Shown: positions 46,723 to 59,088 of the stretch, piece by piece | Layout: each line of letters opens with the position of its first letter | How positions within the stretch are numbered: the stretch's first letter is position 1 | Source: Galerina marginata | Lineage: Eukaryota > Basidiomycota > Agaricomycetes > Agaricales > Galerinaceae | Direction: 5' to 3' | Assembly: GCA_023014335.1 (NCBI GenBank) | Contig: JAECYW010000030.1 | Location: 558,001-622,000, forward strand | DNA length: 64,000 nt | Program-made: the position numbers and the translations under genes | The notes under the pieces: generated by a model | Databases searched by the model: none | Seen by the model: only the letters and a program-made list of their open reading frames with translations | Told to the model about the DNA's origin: nothing

Positions 46723-49700
46723 ATGTCGGATTCGCTGCAGCTGAAGGACATCGCTGAGGAGACCGCCTCTGGCACCGTCTCGCGAGTCGCTTCGCAGCCC
46801 ACGCTTCTTGGTCACGAACCCACCCATTCTGCAGAAGATAAACCGCCTCAGCATGACCATGAGTTCCTCAAGCATCCTCCGCCTGTATCGCCCAAGCAGA
46901 TATTCACTCGACCTCGAGGGAACTCCTCCGTTTCGCGCGTCGACGTCGACTTTTTCGACCCCGATGGAGTGCACCAGCTTCGCCGAACGATGACCCAGCA
47001 GAAAGAAGACGAACCCGCTCAGAATCAGAATAATCGCACCTCGCAGAGCTCGGACGCGACACTCGACGTTAAAGACGATCAACCATTCGATTTCGAGAAA
47101 ACCATCCGCCATATGGTCAGAAGGTTCGTCGTTCGTCTTTGACAAAGCCTCCTGCTCTTATGCATCATGTTTTTTGTAGACGCGACGAGGCGAACATCAA
47201 ACCCCGTTCTCTCGGAGTAGTTTTCCGCGACCTCCGCGTCGTCGGAGTAACAGCTGCAGACTCCTACCTGCCCACCCTGGGCTCAGGTGCTAAACCCCAA
47301 AGTCGCGCTCGAGAAGATCCAGAAACTCCGGCATCCACCCCTCCGCAACATTCTCTCCGGCTTTGAAGGCGTGATCAAGCCAGGCGAAATGATTCGTATG
47401 TCCATCTTTATCTCTCCGTGATCGTGATCGTGATCGTGTCCTTATCTAACCTAACCATCTTCACAGTCATTCTCGGCAGCCCCGGCTCAGGCTGCAGCAC
47501 CCTCCTCAAAACCCTCTCAAACCAACGAAAGGAATACCACGCCGTCCACGGCGACGTGCACTACGACTCCCTCACCCCGTCCGATCTCCACACCCACTTC
47601 CGCGGCGACGTCCAATACTGCCCAGAGGACGACACCCACTTCCCCGACTCTATCCGTGCAGCAGACCGATCGAGTTCGCCGGCGACGACGCGGCACGCCC
47701 CGAGACCGGATTGGCGACTCGAGGAAGGAGTTTGCGCGGACGGTGATGGGGTTGTTGACGACGATCTTTGGGCTGAGGCATGCGCTGGGGACCCCGGTTG
47801 GGGATGCTGCTATTAGGGGTGTTAGTGGGGGTGAGAAGAAGAGGGTGTCGATTGCGGAGGCGTTGGCTACGCGGGGGTGTGTGGGTGCTTGGGATAAGTA
47901 TGTGTTTTCCGTCGGCGTTTTTTCTTTTCTTTTCTTTCTTGCTGAGCGTTTTGATTGTGTCTAGTTCGACGAGAGGTCTTGATGCGAGTACAGCGCTGGA
48001 GTTCGTCCGTGCCCTGCGCATCGCGACTGACACGTTCGATATGACCACTATGGTCAGCATCTACCAAGCCGGCGAGTCGCTGTATCAGTACTTCGACAAG
48101 GTCTGCGTCATCTACGAGGGCAGGATGGTGTACTTCGGCCACGCAGACAAGGCAAAGCAATACTTCTTAGACATGGGGTAACTATCACCTTCCACTCTCC
48201 ACCCCATCTAATTTAATCACAACCCTTCCCACCCAGATACGAACCAGCCAACCGCCAAACGACCGCCGACTTCCTCGTCGCCGTGACCGACCCCAACGCG
48301 CGCATCCCCCGCTCTGGCTCCTCCTTCTCCTCCTCCTTCTCCAACCAACCACGCACAGCGGCCGAGTTTGCGGAGTATTTCCTCAAATCCGAGCGTGGAA
48401 GGGAGAATAGGAGCGAGATGGAGGCGTATTTACAGAGCGTGGTGGGGAATCGGGAGAAGAAGGCGGCGTATATCGAGAGTGCGCATGCGGAGTGGGCGAA
48501 GAGGAGTCGGAAGGATAGGTGTGTTGCTTTTCTTTTTTTCTTTGCTTTTTGGATTGGTTGGAGCTGACACCATTTGCAGCCCGTATTTGTTGAGTATACC
48601 TCAACAAGCAGCTGTGGTCATGCGTCGGAGGGTGCAGATTATCAAAGGAAACGCACTCGCTACCGGGCTCAACCTCTTGTGAGTCAAGTCAATTATACCT
48701 GACCTCGTCTTATTCATATCTGACCACATCGCCTTTTCTCTTCAGCTCCTTCATCTTCCAAGGTCTCATCATAGGCAGCGTCTTCCTAAACTCGCCCGAG
48801 TCGACAAGCGCATACTTCTCTCGCGGAGGTGTTCTTTTCTTGTACGTCTCCTCCTTCTCCATCTCCTTCTCCTTTCATCTCACCTACTAACCAACCCCCC
48901 CCTCCTCCTCCTCTAGCGCCCTGCTCTTCGCAGCGATATCCACCATGGCAGAAATCCCAGCTCTGTACTCCCAACGCCCCATCATCCTCAGACACCAGAA
49001 AGCCGCGCTTTACCATCCCTTCGTGGAAGCTCTCGCGCTTACCCTGGTCGATATCCCGATCTCGCTGGTCACCACTGTCGTTTTTGGGATCATCATCTAT
49101 TTTATGGTTGGGTTACAACGGTCTGCCGACCAGTTCTTGTAAGCACCGTCAACCGATATCACTGAGAAACGTTGTTCAACTTTTTTCTTCTTTTCTCTAG
49201 TATTTTCCTTCTCTTCGTGTTTGCCATGACCATCACGATGAAGGCCTGGTTCCGTGGTATAGCAGCTGCGTTTGCGTCTGAGGCGACTGCTCAGTCGTTT
49301 GCTGGGATCTCTATTCTTGCGCTGACTATTTATACTGGTTGGTTTTTTCTTCTATCCGTGTCAATGTTGGTTGGGCGGCTTCTGATCGTTGTGATAGGTT
49401 ATACTATTCCTAAGCCTAGTATGATCGGTGCCCTGCGCTGGATCACGTATATTAATGTACGTCCTATCTTCATTTCGCTTCAAGCAGAAACTCACTCGAA
49501 GTTTATAGCCCTTGAAATACGGGTAAGCTGGCATCACGCCCTTCAGTCGAGTCCTGTCTTGCTGACAATGAATGTCACAGCTTCGAAGCTATCATGACGA
49601 ACGAATTCCACACCCTCAACGGAGCCTGCTCCAATCTCGTCCCTCAAGGCCCTGGTTATGAAAACATCACCCTGGTCAACCAAGTCTGCGCCACTGTCGG

Positions 49701-52690
49701 CGCCCTCCCTGCCCAGGCCTTCGTCGACGGCAATCGCTTTGCGGAGCTGTCATACGGGTTCAAGTACTCCAACCTTTGGATGGTACGTTTTTCTCGTCTT
49801 CCTTACCAACCTTTCTTGATTATGGTTCGATTTTCAGAATTTCGGCATCGTCGTCGCGTTCGGTGGAGCCTTCATCGCCGCCCTCCTCATTTTCACCGAG
49901 TTCAACACGTCTCTGGCAACCGACACCTCCGTCACCCTCTTCAAGCGCGGGTCGAAGCCCAAGGCTATCCAGTCCAACGTCGTCGACGAGGAGAAAGCTG
50001 ATATCTCTGATGAGAAAGTGCCTTCATCCCCCGTTCCCAAATCACCAAGGTCGGCTGCTGCTCCTCGCACGACGGACATCTTCTCCTGGCGCCACGTTAA
50101 TTATACTGTTCCTATTCCTGGTAAACCTAAACGCCAACTTTTGGCCGACGTTTCGGGATATGTCGCACCTGGAAAGCTGACAGCTCTCATGGGCGAGTCT
50201 GGCGCTGGCAAAACGACACTTCTCAATGTTCTTGCTATGCGTACCGATATTGGTGTTATCACTGGAGATCGGCTCGTTAACGGTCAAGCTCTTCCGGCTG
50301 ATTTCCAGTCGCAGTCGTACGTTTTCTGTCTATTTAATATTTATGTCGCGACTAACATGACGTGATGTTGTAGTGCATATTGTCAGCAGATGGACACTCA
50401 CGTTCCGTTCTCCACTGTTCGTGAGGCCCTTCTGTTCTCGGCCAAACTTCGTCAACCTCCATCTGTTCCTCTCGCGGAGAAAGAAGCATAGTAAGTATAT
50501 TTGCCTCAAACGTTACGTCTGCCTTCAGTGCTAATGATTCATCCAGTGTCGAGAAATGTCTCGAGATGTGCGGCTTGGTCGATTATGCCGATGCTGCTGT
50601 TGGTTCCTTGAGCATCGAACACAAAAAGCGGACTACGATTGGAGTTGAACTCGCTGCCAAGGTCTGTCGTTATCCTACCTTGATTGAGTCTTATACTGAT
50701 ATCATATTATTCAGCCTAAACTTCTCTTGTTCTTGGACGAACCGACATCTGGTCTCGACTCTCAAAGTGCTTGGGCCATCATCTCGTTTTTGAGGACTTT
50801 GGCCGACAATGGACAAGCTATCCTGTGCACGTAAGTGTCTCATTGAAATTGTATTGTCTGAAACTTTATTGATGTGTTTATCTTCTCTAGAATTCATCAG
50901 CCTTCTGCGGAGCTTTTCCAGGTCAGTAATTCTTGGCCTTCTTGGTGTCTCTCTTCTCATCCTCGCTTTCCAGGTCTTCGACAGGATGCTGCTCCTCAAA
51001 AAAGGCGGACAAACAGTTTACTTTGGCGACATAGGACACAACGCCACCACCCTCATCCACTACTTCGAGAAAAACGGCGCCAGGGAATGTCTGCCCTCTG
51101 AAAACCCGTAAGCTCGTTTCACCCGACTGTGGCTGCTCCTTGTTTCTCATTTGCCTATCAGTGCCGAATACATGCTCGACGTCATAGGAGCCGGCGCCAC
51201 CGCGACTAGCCAACAGGACTGGTACGAAATATGGAAAACGTCTCCGGAAGCGAAGCAAGTGCAAGACGAGATCGAGGCCATCCACACCGAAGGTCGCAGT
51301 CGTCCGGCGGTACAGGCTAAGCTCCGCTCCGAGTTCGCGACTTCGTGGTCTTATCAGTTGTGGGAGCTGCTCAAGCGCGATGCCGAGGCCCATTGGAGGG
51401 ATCCGACATATCTGTTGGCCAAGCTCATTCTGAACGCTGTTGGAGGACTTTTCATTGGGTTTACGTTCTTCCACTCGAAGGATTCTCAGCAAGGGACTCA
51501 GAATAAACTTTTCGTACGTTCATCGATTCCTTGTATTGTAGGCAACTGCTCAACTGATTCGATCTTAGGCGATCTTCATGGCCACTATCCTAAGGTAAGC
51601 TTGTCTCTTTTCTATGCCATTTCTACGCACTTACTGACCACCCTCCTAGTGTACCCCTCTCGAACCAGCTCCAAGTGCCTTTCATCAATATGCGCAAGAT
51701 CTACGAGATCCGCGAGCGGCCCAGTCGACTGTACAGCTGGACGGCTTTGATCTCCTCGCAGATGCTCATTGAGCTGCCCTGGAACATTCTCGGATCCACG
51801 ATCCTCTTCTTCACGTGGTATTGGACCGTCGGGTTCGAGAGCTCGAGAGCGGGATATACGTTCTTGATGATGGGTGTTGTGTTTCCGGTTTATTATTCGA
51901 CTTTCGCCCAGGTTGGTTCTATGTTGACTCTTCAACATCATGTATCTGATTTGATTGTTATCAGGCTGTTGCTTCGATGGCCCCCAGCGCAGAGATTGCG
52001 GCTCTTTTGTTCTCGTTCTTGTTCTCTTTCGTCATCACATTGTACGTTGTTTCTTCTTGACGTTTATGTTACATGTTCTGACTGAACCTTTTTCTTCAGC
52101 AATGGCGTCCTCCAACCTTTCAGACAACTCGGCTGGTGGAGATGGATGTAAGCTTGCAATTCACCATCTCTTAAACTTACTCCTTAACGTTTTTTCTAGG
52201 TATCGTCTCTCGCCTTTCACGTACCTCATCGAGGGTCTCCTTGGCCAAGGTTCGTACTTCATCTCAAACTACCTGTTCTGCACTCTCATACTTCATCCAG
52301 CCATCGGCCGCCAGCAAGTCAACTGCTCTTCCATCGAATTCGTCTCGCTCAACCCACCCTCTGGCATGACCTGCGGAGAGTACATGACGCCGTACATGTC
52401 GTTCGCTGGCGGGTACCTGACCAACCCATCCGCGACGACCGCCTGCGAGTTTTGTAGCGTTAGAACCACGGACCAGCTCCTGGAGCAGTCGTTCAATATC
52501 TTCTATGATCATCATTGGCGCAACTTTGGCTTGGTCATGGCTTTCTCTCTTTTCAACGTACGTTATCTGACGGTTTCGTGTCGTGCCACATCTGACATTC
52601 TTTTTGAAGGTCTTCCTCGTTTTCATGTTGACCTATCTATTCCGCATTCACAAAGGCAGTTTCCTTCCATCTTTCAAACGTAAAAACTAG
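46723..52690 (+). CDS. PDR-type ABC transporter (full-size ABCG), two apparent frameshifts
   Basis: About twenty exons spell out a full (NBD-TMD)x2 pump of the Pdr5/CDR type, about 1,450 residues, which exports lipophilic compounds at the plasma membrane. NBD1: Walker [16 protein letters not shown] (near 47475), Q-loop [12 protein letters not shown], signature [16 protein letters not shown] (47815-47865), [18 protein letters not shown]2: Walker [10 protein letters not shown] (near 50195), degenerate signature [15 protein letters not shown], Walker [21 protein letters not shown]2 ends [17 protein letters not shown]. The asymmetric sites fit the PDR subfamily. Two lesions: one extra base at about 47286 (LPTLGS to [11 protein letters not shown]) and a net +1 shift at 47648-47700 after HFPD. 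All other joins I checked are in frame. Either a recent pseudogene or sequence errors. Confidence 0.85.
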
Positions 52691-52948
52691 AATCATCGCA
52701 AAGTCTTAGTTCTGACGTTTTTCATCCACTAATTAATTAATTACCAGTAATGTAGCGTACAACGACTAGACTTTCTTTTGATGTAGTCCGAAAAGATATA
52801 TACATAGAAAGTATAGACCAAAGAACCCTAGATATGCAGCAATTGTACTAGAATAACGTCCATTGGATTCCATGACAGCAATGATATGTGACTACAATTT
52901 CGAAGAAACGAGTGACACCAAACAAAAAACGAGCGAGTGGTTTAGAAT
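52691..52948. other. shared 3' flank of converging genes
   Basis: Contains an AATTAATTAATTA run and sequence that matches, inverted, the 3' flank at 40480-40560, so part of it belongs to the membrane-protein gene. Confidence 0.45.
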
Positions 52949-53844
52949 TCAGAAAGCGAGGCCGATCTTGGACGAGGAGATGGAATCACGGTTGTGCACG
53001 TATGCGCGGGATGGCATGGGCAGACATTTGGAGGAGTAGTGGCGGATCGTATCGGACATGGAGTGGGATGCAGCGCAGGGGCGAAGAAAAGTGGTATCTG
53101 TTGAGAGAAATTCAGACTCGTCTTCATGTTCGTATCTATGTTCGCGTCCATGTTCGATCGAAGGCCCGGGAATCGGATCTTCGGCGTGCATAATGGGTTT
53201 GGAGATGATTAGCGGAGAGGGGGTCCTGATCCACATTCTCGGGACGGAAAAAAAAGAGCGCTTCTTCCGTCCTCCGCTGAGCGGTGAAGGTGAGGAAGTG
53301 TTGAAAGACTGGAAGTAGGTCATCTCCCAGGGCGACGACACCGACGCGTGTGGAAAGGAGGTATACGCAGGAGGTGGTGGGGTCGAGACGTCGCGAGTTG
53401 ACCCGACAGGATAACGACTCGCACAGAATTTGGGCAGAGCAGGAAGGGTGTCGTGTTGGTTTAGGGGCTCTATTTCACTCTTGTCCTTGTCGGTGTATCT
53501 CTCGAAGGCCTCATAAGGAGAGCGGATGAAGGTGACTCCGTGACATGGCGAATAGGGCTGGGTGAATACGGCATCTTCGAGGTCCAGTGGGCGGGGTTGA
53601 ACTCGAATATTGTCCGGTTTGACGCAGTAGGGCGAGAGATAGAAGAAGTAGAGGGCGAGGGCGACGATAATCAGAACGAGCACGACGACTGGTTAAGGAC
53701 ATGGTAAATGAACATGTGTCGCGTAAGAAAAGGATAGAAATACGAACCTATGGGCCTGTTCATGTCCTGCATCGCGACGACGATCCTCTCGTCGATAAGC
53801 CCAGCGTCATCGCCAACGCCAGGTCCAGGTGAGGGGTTTAACAT
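52949..53844 (-). CDS. single-pass membrane protein with PPPPAY motif (intact module member)
   Basis: ATG at 53844; two exons (53844-53748 and 53688-52949) give 278 residues. A short acidic outside part (GVGDDAGLIDERI) is followed by one membrane helix, VVVLVLIIVALALYFFYLSP (about 33-52), and a long tail of about 225 residues. The tail has VSTPPPPAYTSF, a PPxY motif of the sort bound by WW domains of Rsp5-type ubiquitin ligases, a basic GGRKKR patch and many serines. No signal peptide, so a type III topology is likely. The conserved upstream block lies at 53966-53989. It follows F-box copy C on the same strand. I know no named family; function unknown. Confidence 0.7.
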
Positions 53845-53959
53845 GGGCTCTGCTCGAATCGACGAGAATCGCCAGGAATTGGGAAGATGGTCTGCGAGTT
53901 GGACGTCAGACACAGTCAGGAAGACGAATGAGCGTTGAGTAGAGTACCTTTAAACCATA

Positions 53960-54517
53960 ACTGTGCTGCGACAGTCTGATCGCACGCGTTTCAGACCTGT
54001 TTACAGGACTAGTCGCAATGGTTGATCGATGCTGATCCCGAGTCGACCTGGGCCAGAACGCGATGTCCTGAGAACATCAACGTAGAAATAAACCAGAGTC
54101 ATTTAGGAGAGATTGAATATTGATATTCTGAGAGGCCGGTTCACAAAATTGGGTACCCAGGACGAATGTTCGGTGTCAAGGTGGTGGTTGGGAGTAAAAG
54201 ATAGATTTACCGTTGTTTGTACATCCACTTCGCTCCTTATGGTCGCTGTAACAAACCGAGAGATAACCGGGATCCCGAATGGGGCCTTAAACTTCTATGG
54301 TTTGTCAAGGAGATTATGGTTGCGGTGAGTGTGTTTCTCGAGGTAAAGCACAATAATGGAAACCAAAGGCCATTCCATTCGAAAATCACAATTTTAATTT
54401 GGCTTCTGCAATAATTAACAGAATAGGTTGAGAATTGGATACTGCAAAGCGAAAGGGCGAAGTAAGTTACACAGATTGTTTACTAAGTGGTGATGGAGTC
54501 GAAGCTTTGCAATCCAT
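53960..54517. other. module spacer with conserved upstream block
   Basis: 53966-53989 is one of eight copies of the block around CGCGTGCGATCAGACTGTCG (minus strand). Next to it a GAAG/GTAC...TCGCAG pattern suggests an intron in the leader of the membrane-protein gene. The rest is 3' flank of F-box copy C. Confidence 0.5.
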
Positions 54518-55902
54518 TCATTTTAGGCGCAATCTATTGGAATCGGACAATAGGGGGAAAACAGCCTTAAAGCGATTTTTGCAGTCTTCCGGCTCTTCCG
54601 AGATGGGATATTGAAGACCAATATGCAGCGCAAGTAGACAGAGGTTTGGGTAGTGAGGGCCAGCCAATATGTTGTCAAATGGTTCCCAGTGTTCTCGCCT
54701 TGGGTAAATGAGGAAGTCTGGGGCCTTTCTGTGGTCCCATTGAAACCACAGGGTAAGATACATGATGGAACAGGATCGAGTCTTCAGGATCGAATAGGCA
54801 ATTTGAAGGGATTTTGGACCGGATTTTAGGGAAGAGCCATACAGCTCGTCATCGAACGACATAGTCAGATGGGTTAATTTCTGCAGAGGGAAAAGGTCGA
54901 GGTTCATTTCCGGGATCGGGTTGCGCCCTAAATTGTCTAAAGCGTGGGTTAATGAGCAATGGTAGGTACTTAGGATAATAAGGCATAGTTACCAAGCTCC
55001 ATGAAATCAAGGTGTAAATCTTCTGCCATATAGGCTGCGCGCAAAAGACAGACAACCTTGGTGAAATGAAATTTGTCGTGTATTTCTAGCCTAATTTTCT
55101 TAAGTAGCTTCGTTTTAGTGGTATCGGGGCATTGATGTGGTGAAATATCGACGATCCTTTGAAGCGGAAAAGACTGGTCGGTTTTGAGGAACTCAATAGG
55201 ACCGAAAATAAATTCTTTGTCGAAGGGTGTAACTTCCACTTCATTTTCCATTGGGTCGACCTCTTCCACAATCAAATGGGTAACATGGATGCAGTCGAAT
55301 AGGTTGTTTGGGACTCCCGTGAACCCCTGCAACTCCAAACGCCTGAGTGTTGTCATCTGCAGAAGACCCCGAAGTGCGAGTTGAAGAGCTAAAGGCACAA
55401 GACCCCAGTAACAGCTGGGATAATGGTTCTTCACGACAAGATCCTCCAGGCGCTGAGCATACTGACTAATTAATCCCAGGATTGGGGGCAAGTGTATCGC
55501 CATAAAGCCATGAATAGGGTTTTCTCCTCCTTCTATAGGTTCGGTTTCGTCTTCAGAATCTTCCATGTCCCTGTTATCATCAAAACAGACAAGCATGGTC
55601 AATTTCCTAATGTTGGAAGCAATTCCAGGATCGTGGTCGTTGATGGAGGTGGTCAAAAGATGTCGCAGGAGTATCAGGCGTTTCCGAAAGAAATGGGTGT
55701 AGTCATCTGTATATCCGTTGTGCAATTTAACATTGCGAAATAAATGACTGCGAGCGCGTTGGTGGAATTGCCGTGAAACGAAGAGGCAAGAGCGGAGCGC
55801 GGCGTGACTACTCTTGGCGTCATCACCGAATTCGTCGATATCGAGTTCATCTATGACAAGTTCTGTGATTTCTGTTGGCAGATAGACCGCGTTTGAGGCC
55901 AT
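54518..55902 (-). CDS. F-box-like protein, copy C (intact)
   Basis: ATG at 55902; exons 55902-54993 and 54927-54518 join (junction codon GGG) to 439 residues. The F-box-like part is LPTEITELVIDELDID then CLFVSRQFHQRARSHLFRNV; a leucine-rich region follows, with HLTIVEE- and LRRLELQGF-type repeats and an acidic stretch (EDSEDETEPIEGGE, about 165). By analogy it would tie a substrate to a Skp1-Cullin ligase. The frame is clean through the F-box, unlike copies A and B. The membrane-protein gene lies downstream on the same strand. Confidence 0.78.
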
Positions 55903-56312
55903 CATTCGACTGGTGCGACTGGATCGTGGTGTGAAGCAAGGTGAAGTATTTACCAGTATTTGGTCGTCATAGGTCGTTTCATAAAATTGGAATCTTCGGC
56001 CGAGAGAATGAAAGGTATTTGGTCGGTCTCTTTCCCTCGAAGATAGTCCCTCATAGAGCCAGAAAATCACAAATTTGGGAAGTTCCGCAGTGAACGAAAT
56101 TTGCGTTCCATATAGAATTCACCCAGTTGATTCGGACTAAGAAGGCCGGGGGGCAATGCAATGATTTCTAACTCGGGATTCGTATATTCCGCAGGTTTAT
56201 TAGATACAAAAACAATCGAAAGTTCAAAGGTCAGAAACGTATCGCGCGTTGACCCAACAGGATATCGACTTGCACAGAATTTGGGCAGGAGCAGGAAGGG
56301 CGTTGTGCTGGT
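55903..56312. other. 5' flank of F-box copy C and 3' flank of next module
   Basis: Closely resembles 58739-59088, the flank of copy D. 56240-56310 continues the decayed 3' part of the membrane-protein gene. Confidence 0.5.
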
Positions 56313-56698
56313 TTAGGGGCTTGATTTCACTCTTGTTTTTGCCGTATTTCCCGAGGCCTCATAAGGAGAGCGTATGCGGAGAGCGACTCTGTGGGATGGC
56401 AAGTAGGGCTGGGTAAAGACAGCATCCTCGGGGTCCAGTGGGCGGGATTGGACTCGAATACTGTCCGGTTGAACACAGTAGGGTGAGATGTAAAAGAAGT
56501 AGAGAGCGACGGCGACGATAATCTGAACAAGGACAACGACTGGAAGGGGACATGGTAAATGAGCTGAAGTCGCGTAAGAGAAGGATAAAAATACGAACAT
56601 ATGGGCCAGTTCATTTCCTGCATCGCGAGGAGGACCCTCTCGTCGATGAGCCCACCATCATCGTCGTCAATGCCAGGTCCAGTTGATGAGTTTACCAT
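56313..56698 (-). pseudogene. single-pass membrane protein, truncated copy
   Basis: ATG at 56698; exons 56698-56599 and 56539-56313. The start (TGPGIDDDDGGLIDERVLL) and membrane helix (VVLVQIIVAVALYFFYISP) match the intact copy at 52949. After SPYEAS a small deletion shifts the frame, giving GNTAKTRVKSSP and a stop, so the long tail with PPxY is lost. The old coding text continues past the stop (56312 to about 56240). It could still make a short membrane peptide. Confidence 0.7.
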
Positions 56699-56779
56699 GG
56701 GCTCTGTTCGAATTGACGACAACCGCCAGAAATTGGGAAGATGGTCTGCGAGTTGGACGTCAGACACAGTCAGAAAGAT

Positions 56780-57312
56780 GAACGAGCGTTGCGTAGAGTA
56801 CCTTTAAACCATAACTGTGCTGCGACAGTCTGATCGCACGCGTTTTAGACTTGTTTATAAGACTGGTCGCGATGGTTGATCCCGAGGGCCGGGGCCGAGG
56901 CGACCTAGGCCAGAACGCGATGTTCTGAGGACATCAAACGTAGAAAATAAACCAAAGGCATTTGATAGTGATTGATGTTCTGAGAGGGCCGTTTGAATTG
57001 GGTAGCCAGGATGAAAATGCGGGGTCAAGGTGGTGGTTGGAAGGAAGAGATAGATTTACCGTTGTTTGGTGCATCCACTTCGCTACTTCTGGTCAATCAT
57101 GGGAGACTGTGAACGAGAAATTGGTTGCGAATGATCGTGTTCCTCGAGGTAAAGCACATACGCCATTCCGCTCAAGAATCGCAATTTTAATTCGGCTTCG
57201 GCTTCTCCAACAAGTTAATAGAATGGGTTGAGAATAGGTTATTACAAAGGGAAAGGACGAAGTAACTGTAGGTTACAGTAGGTTTACCAAGGTATGAAGC
57301 TTTGCAATCCAT
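56780..57312. other. module spacer with conserved upstream block
   Basis: 56820-56842 is the minus-strand copy of the upstream block. 56950-57100 matches 54110-54220 and, inverted, 42550-42700. No gene. Confidence 0.5.
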
Positions 57313-58738
57313 TCATAAGATATAGAGGCGCAATCTATTGGAAGTGGACAATAAGGGAAAAGCATCCTTAAAGCGATTTCTGCAGTTTTCGATGGCAGTT
57401 TGCACATCGGGTGTGGAACCCCAACTAAGAGTAATACGCAGCTCGAGTTGAAAGAGCTTTGGGTAGTGAGAGCCGGCCAATAAGTTATCGAATGGTTCCC
57501 AGTCTTCTTGCCTTAGATAAATGAGGTAATCTGGGGTCGTGTCATCGTTCGGAAGCTTGAATTTGAATTCCAGGGTAAGATACTCGATGGAATAGGATCT
57601 ACTCTTCAGGATCGAATAGGCGATTTCACGGGGTTTTGGACCGGATTGTACTAGGGTCGAGACATCCAGGGATTCTCTGTACGACATCTTCAGATGGGTT
57701 AATTTCTGCAGAGGTAGAAGGTCGAGGTTCATTATCGGGGATGGGTTACTCTCTACATTGTCAAAAGCATGGGTTAATTAGCATCGGCACGTACTTGGAA
57801 TAATAAACGTAGTTACGAAGGCCCATAAAATCAACATGTAAATTTTCTGCTAGATAGGCTGCTCGCAGAAGATCGACAACGTTGGTGAGATCAAACTTGT
57901 TGTATACTTGTATCTTAATCTTCTTGAGTAGCTTCGTTTGGGAAGTATCGGGGGATTGTTGTGCTGAGATATCGACAATCCTTTCAAGCGGAAAAGACTG
58001 GTCTGTATCGAGGAGTTCAAGAGGGGGGAAAGTGATTTCTTTGAGAGGCGGTGGAACGGAAATCGATTCATCGATTTCCAATGCCGTATCCAATGACTCG
58101 ACCCCGTAAATAGTCAAATGGGTAATCTGGATGCCATCGAACAGGTTGTTTGGGACGCCAAAAAAATTTCGCAACTTCAAATGCCTGGGTGTTCGCACGC
58201 ACAGAAGGCCCCGAAGTGCGAGATGAAGATCTAAAGACAGAGAAGCCCATTCACACCCGGGCCAACTGTATCTGTCCTCAATGGCAAGGCTCTTCAGGCG
58301 ATATGCGTCCCGCCTAATGAATTCCAGGATTGGGTGGAAATATTTAGCGACAACCTTAGCAATAGAATTTTCTTCTCCTCCTCCTTGTTCGGTTTCATCA
58401 TCGGATGCCGGTTCGGTATCTTCAAACGAGACGGAGATGGTCAATTTCCTGATGTTGGACGCAATTCCAGGATCGTGGTCGTTGATGGAGGTGGTCAAAA
58501 GATGTCGTAGGAGTATCAGGCGGTTCCGGAAGAAAGGGATTCGCCCATGCACGTATCCGTCGTGCAGTACGATGCTGCGAAATAAGTGACTCCGAGCACG
58601 TTGGTGGAATTGCTGTGAAACGAAAAGGCAAGTGCGGAGGGAGGCGTGACTACCGACATCACTGGATCCATCAACATCAAGTTCGTCTATCACAAGTTCT
58701 GTGATTTCTGTTGGCAGATAGACCGCGTTTGAGGCCAT
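57313..58738 (-). CDS. F-box-like protein, copy D (intact)
   Basis: ATG at 58738; exons 58738-57817 and 57752-57313 (junction codon CAG) give 453 residues. The layout is that of copy C: LPTEITELVIDELDVDG, CLFVSQQFHQRARSHLFRSI, an acidic stretch (ASDDETEQGGGEEN, about 125) and leucine-rich repeats. The 65-base intron keeps GTAACT and a GCTAATTAAC branch-like sequence. The truncated membrane-protein gene follows. Confidence 0.78.
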
Positions 58739-59088
58739 CGTTCGACTGGTGCGACTGGATCGTGGTGTGAAGCAAGGTGAAGTATTTACCAGTATTTGGT
58801 CGTTTCATGAAATTGGAATCTTCGGCGGGAGAAAAAAAATATTTGGCCGTTCCCTTTCCTTGTAAGATAGTCCCTCATAGAACCAAAAAATCACAAGTTT
58901 GGTAAGTCCCGCAGTGAAAAAAATTTGCGTTCGATATAGAATTCACCTAGGTGATTCGGACTAAGACGACCAGGGGGGCAATGCAATGATTTCTAACTCG
59001 GGATTCATAGATTCCGCAGGTTTATTAGATACAAAAACGAACGAAAGTCCAAAGGTCAGATATGTACGGGTCAATTAAACCCCACAGT
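58739..59088. other. 5' flank of F-box copy D, 3' flank of copy E
   Basis: About 300 bases nearly match 55903-56220, so the duplicated unit includes this flank. Confidence 0.5.
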
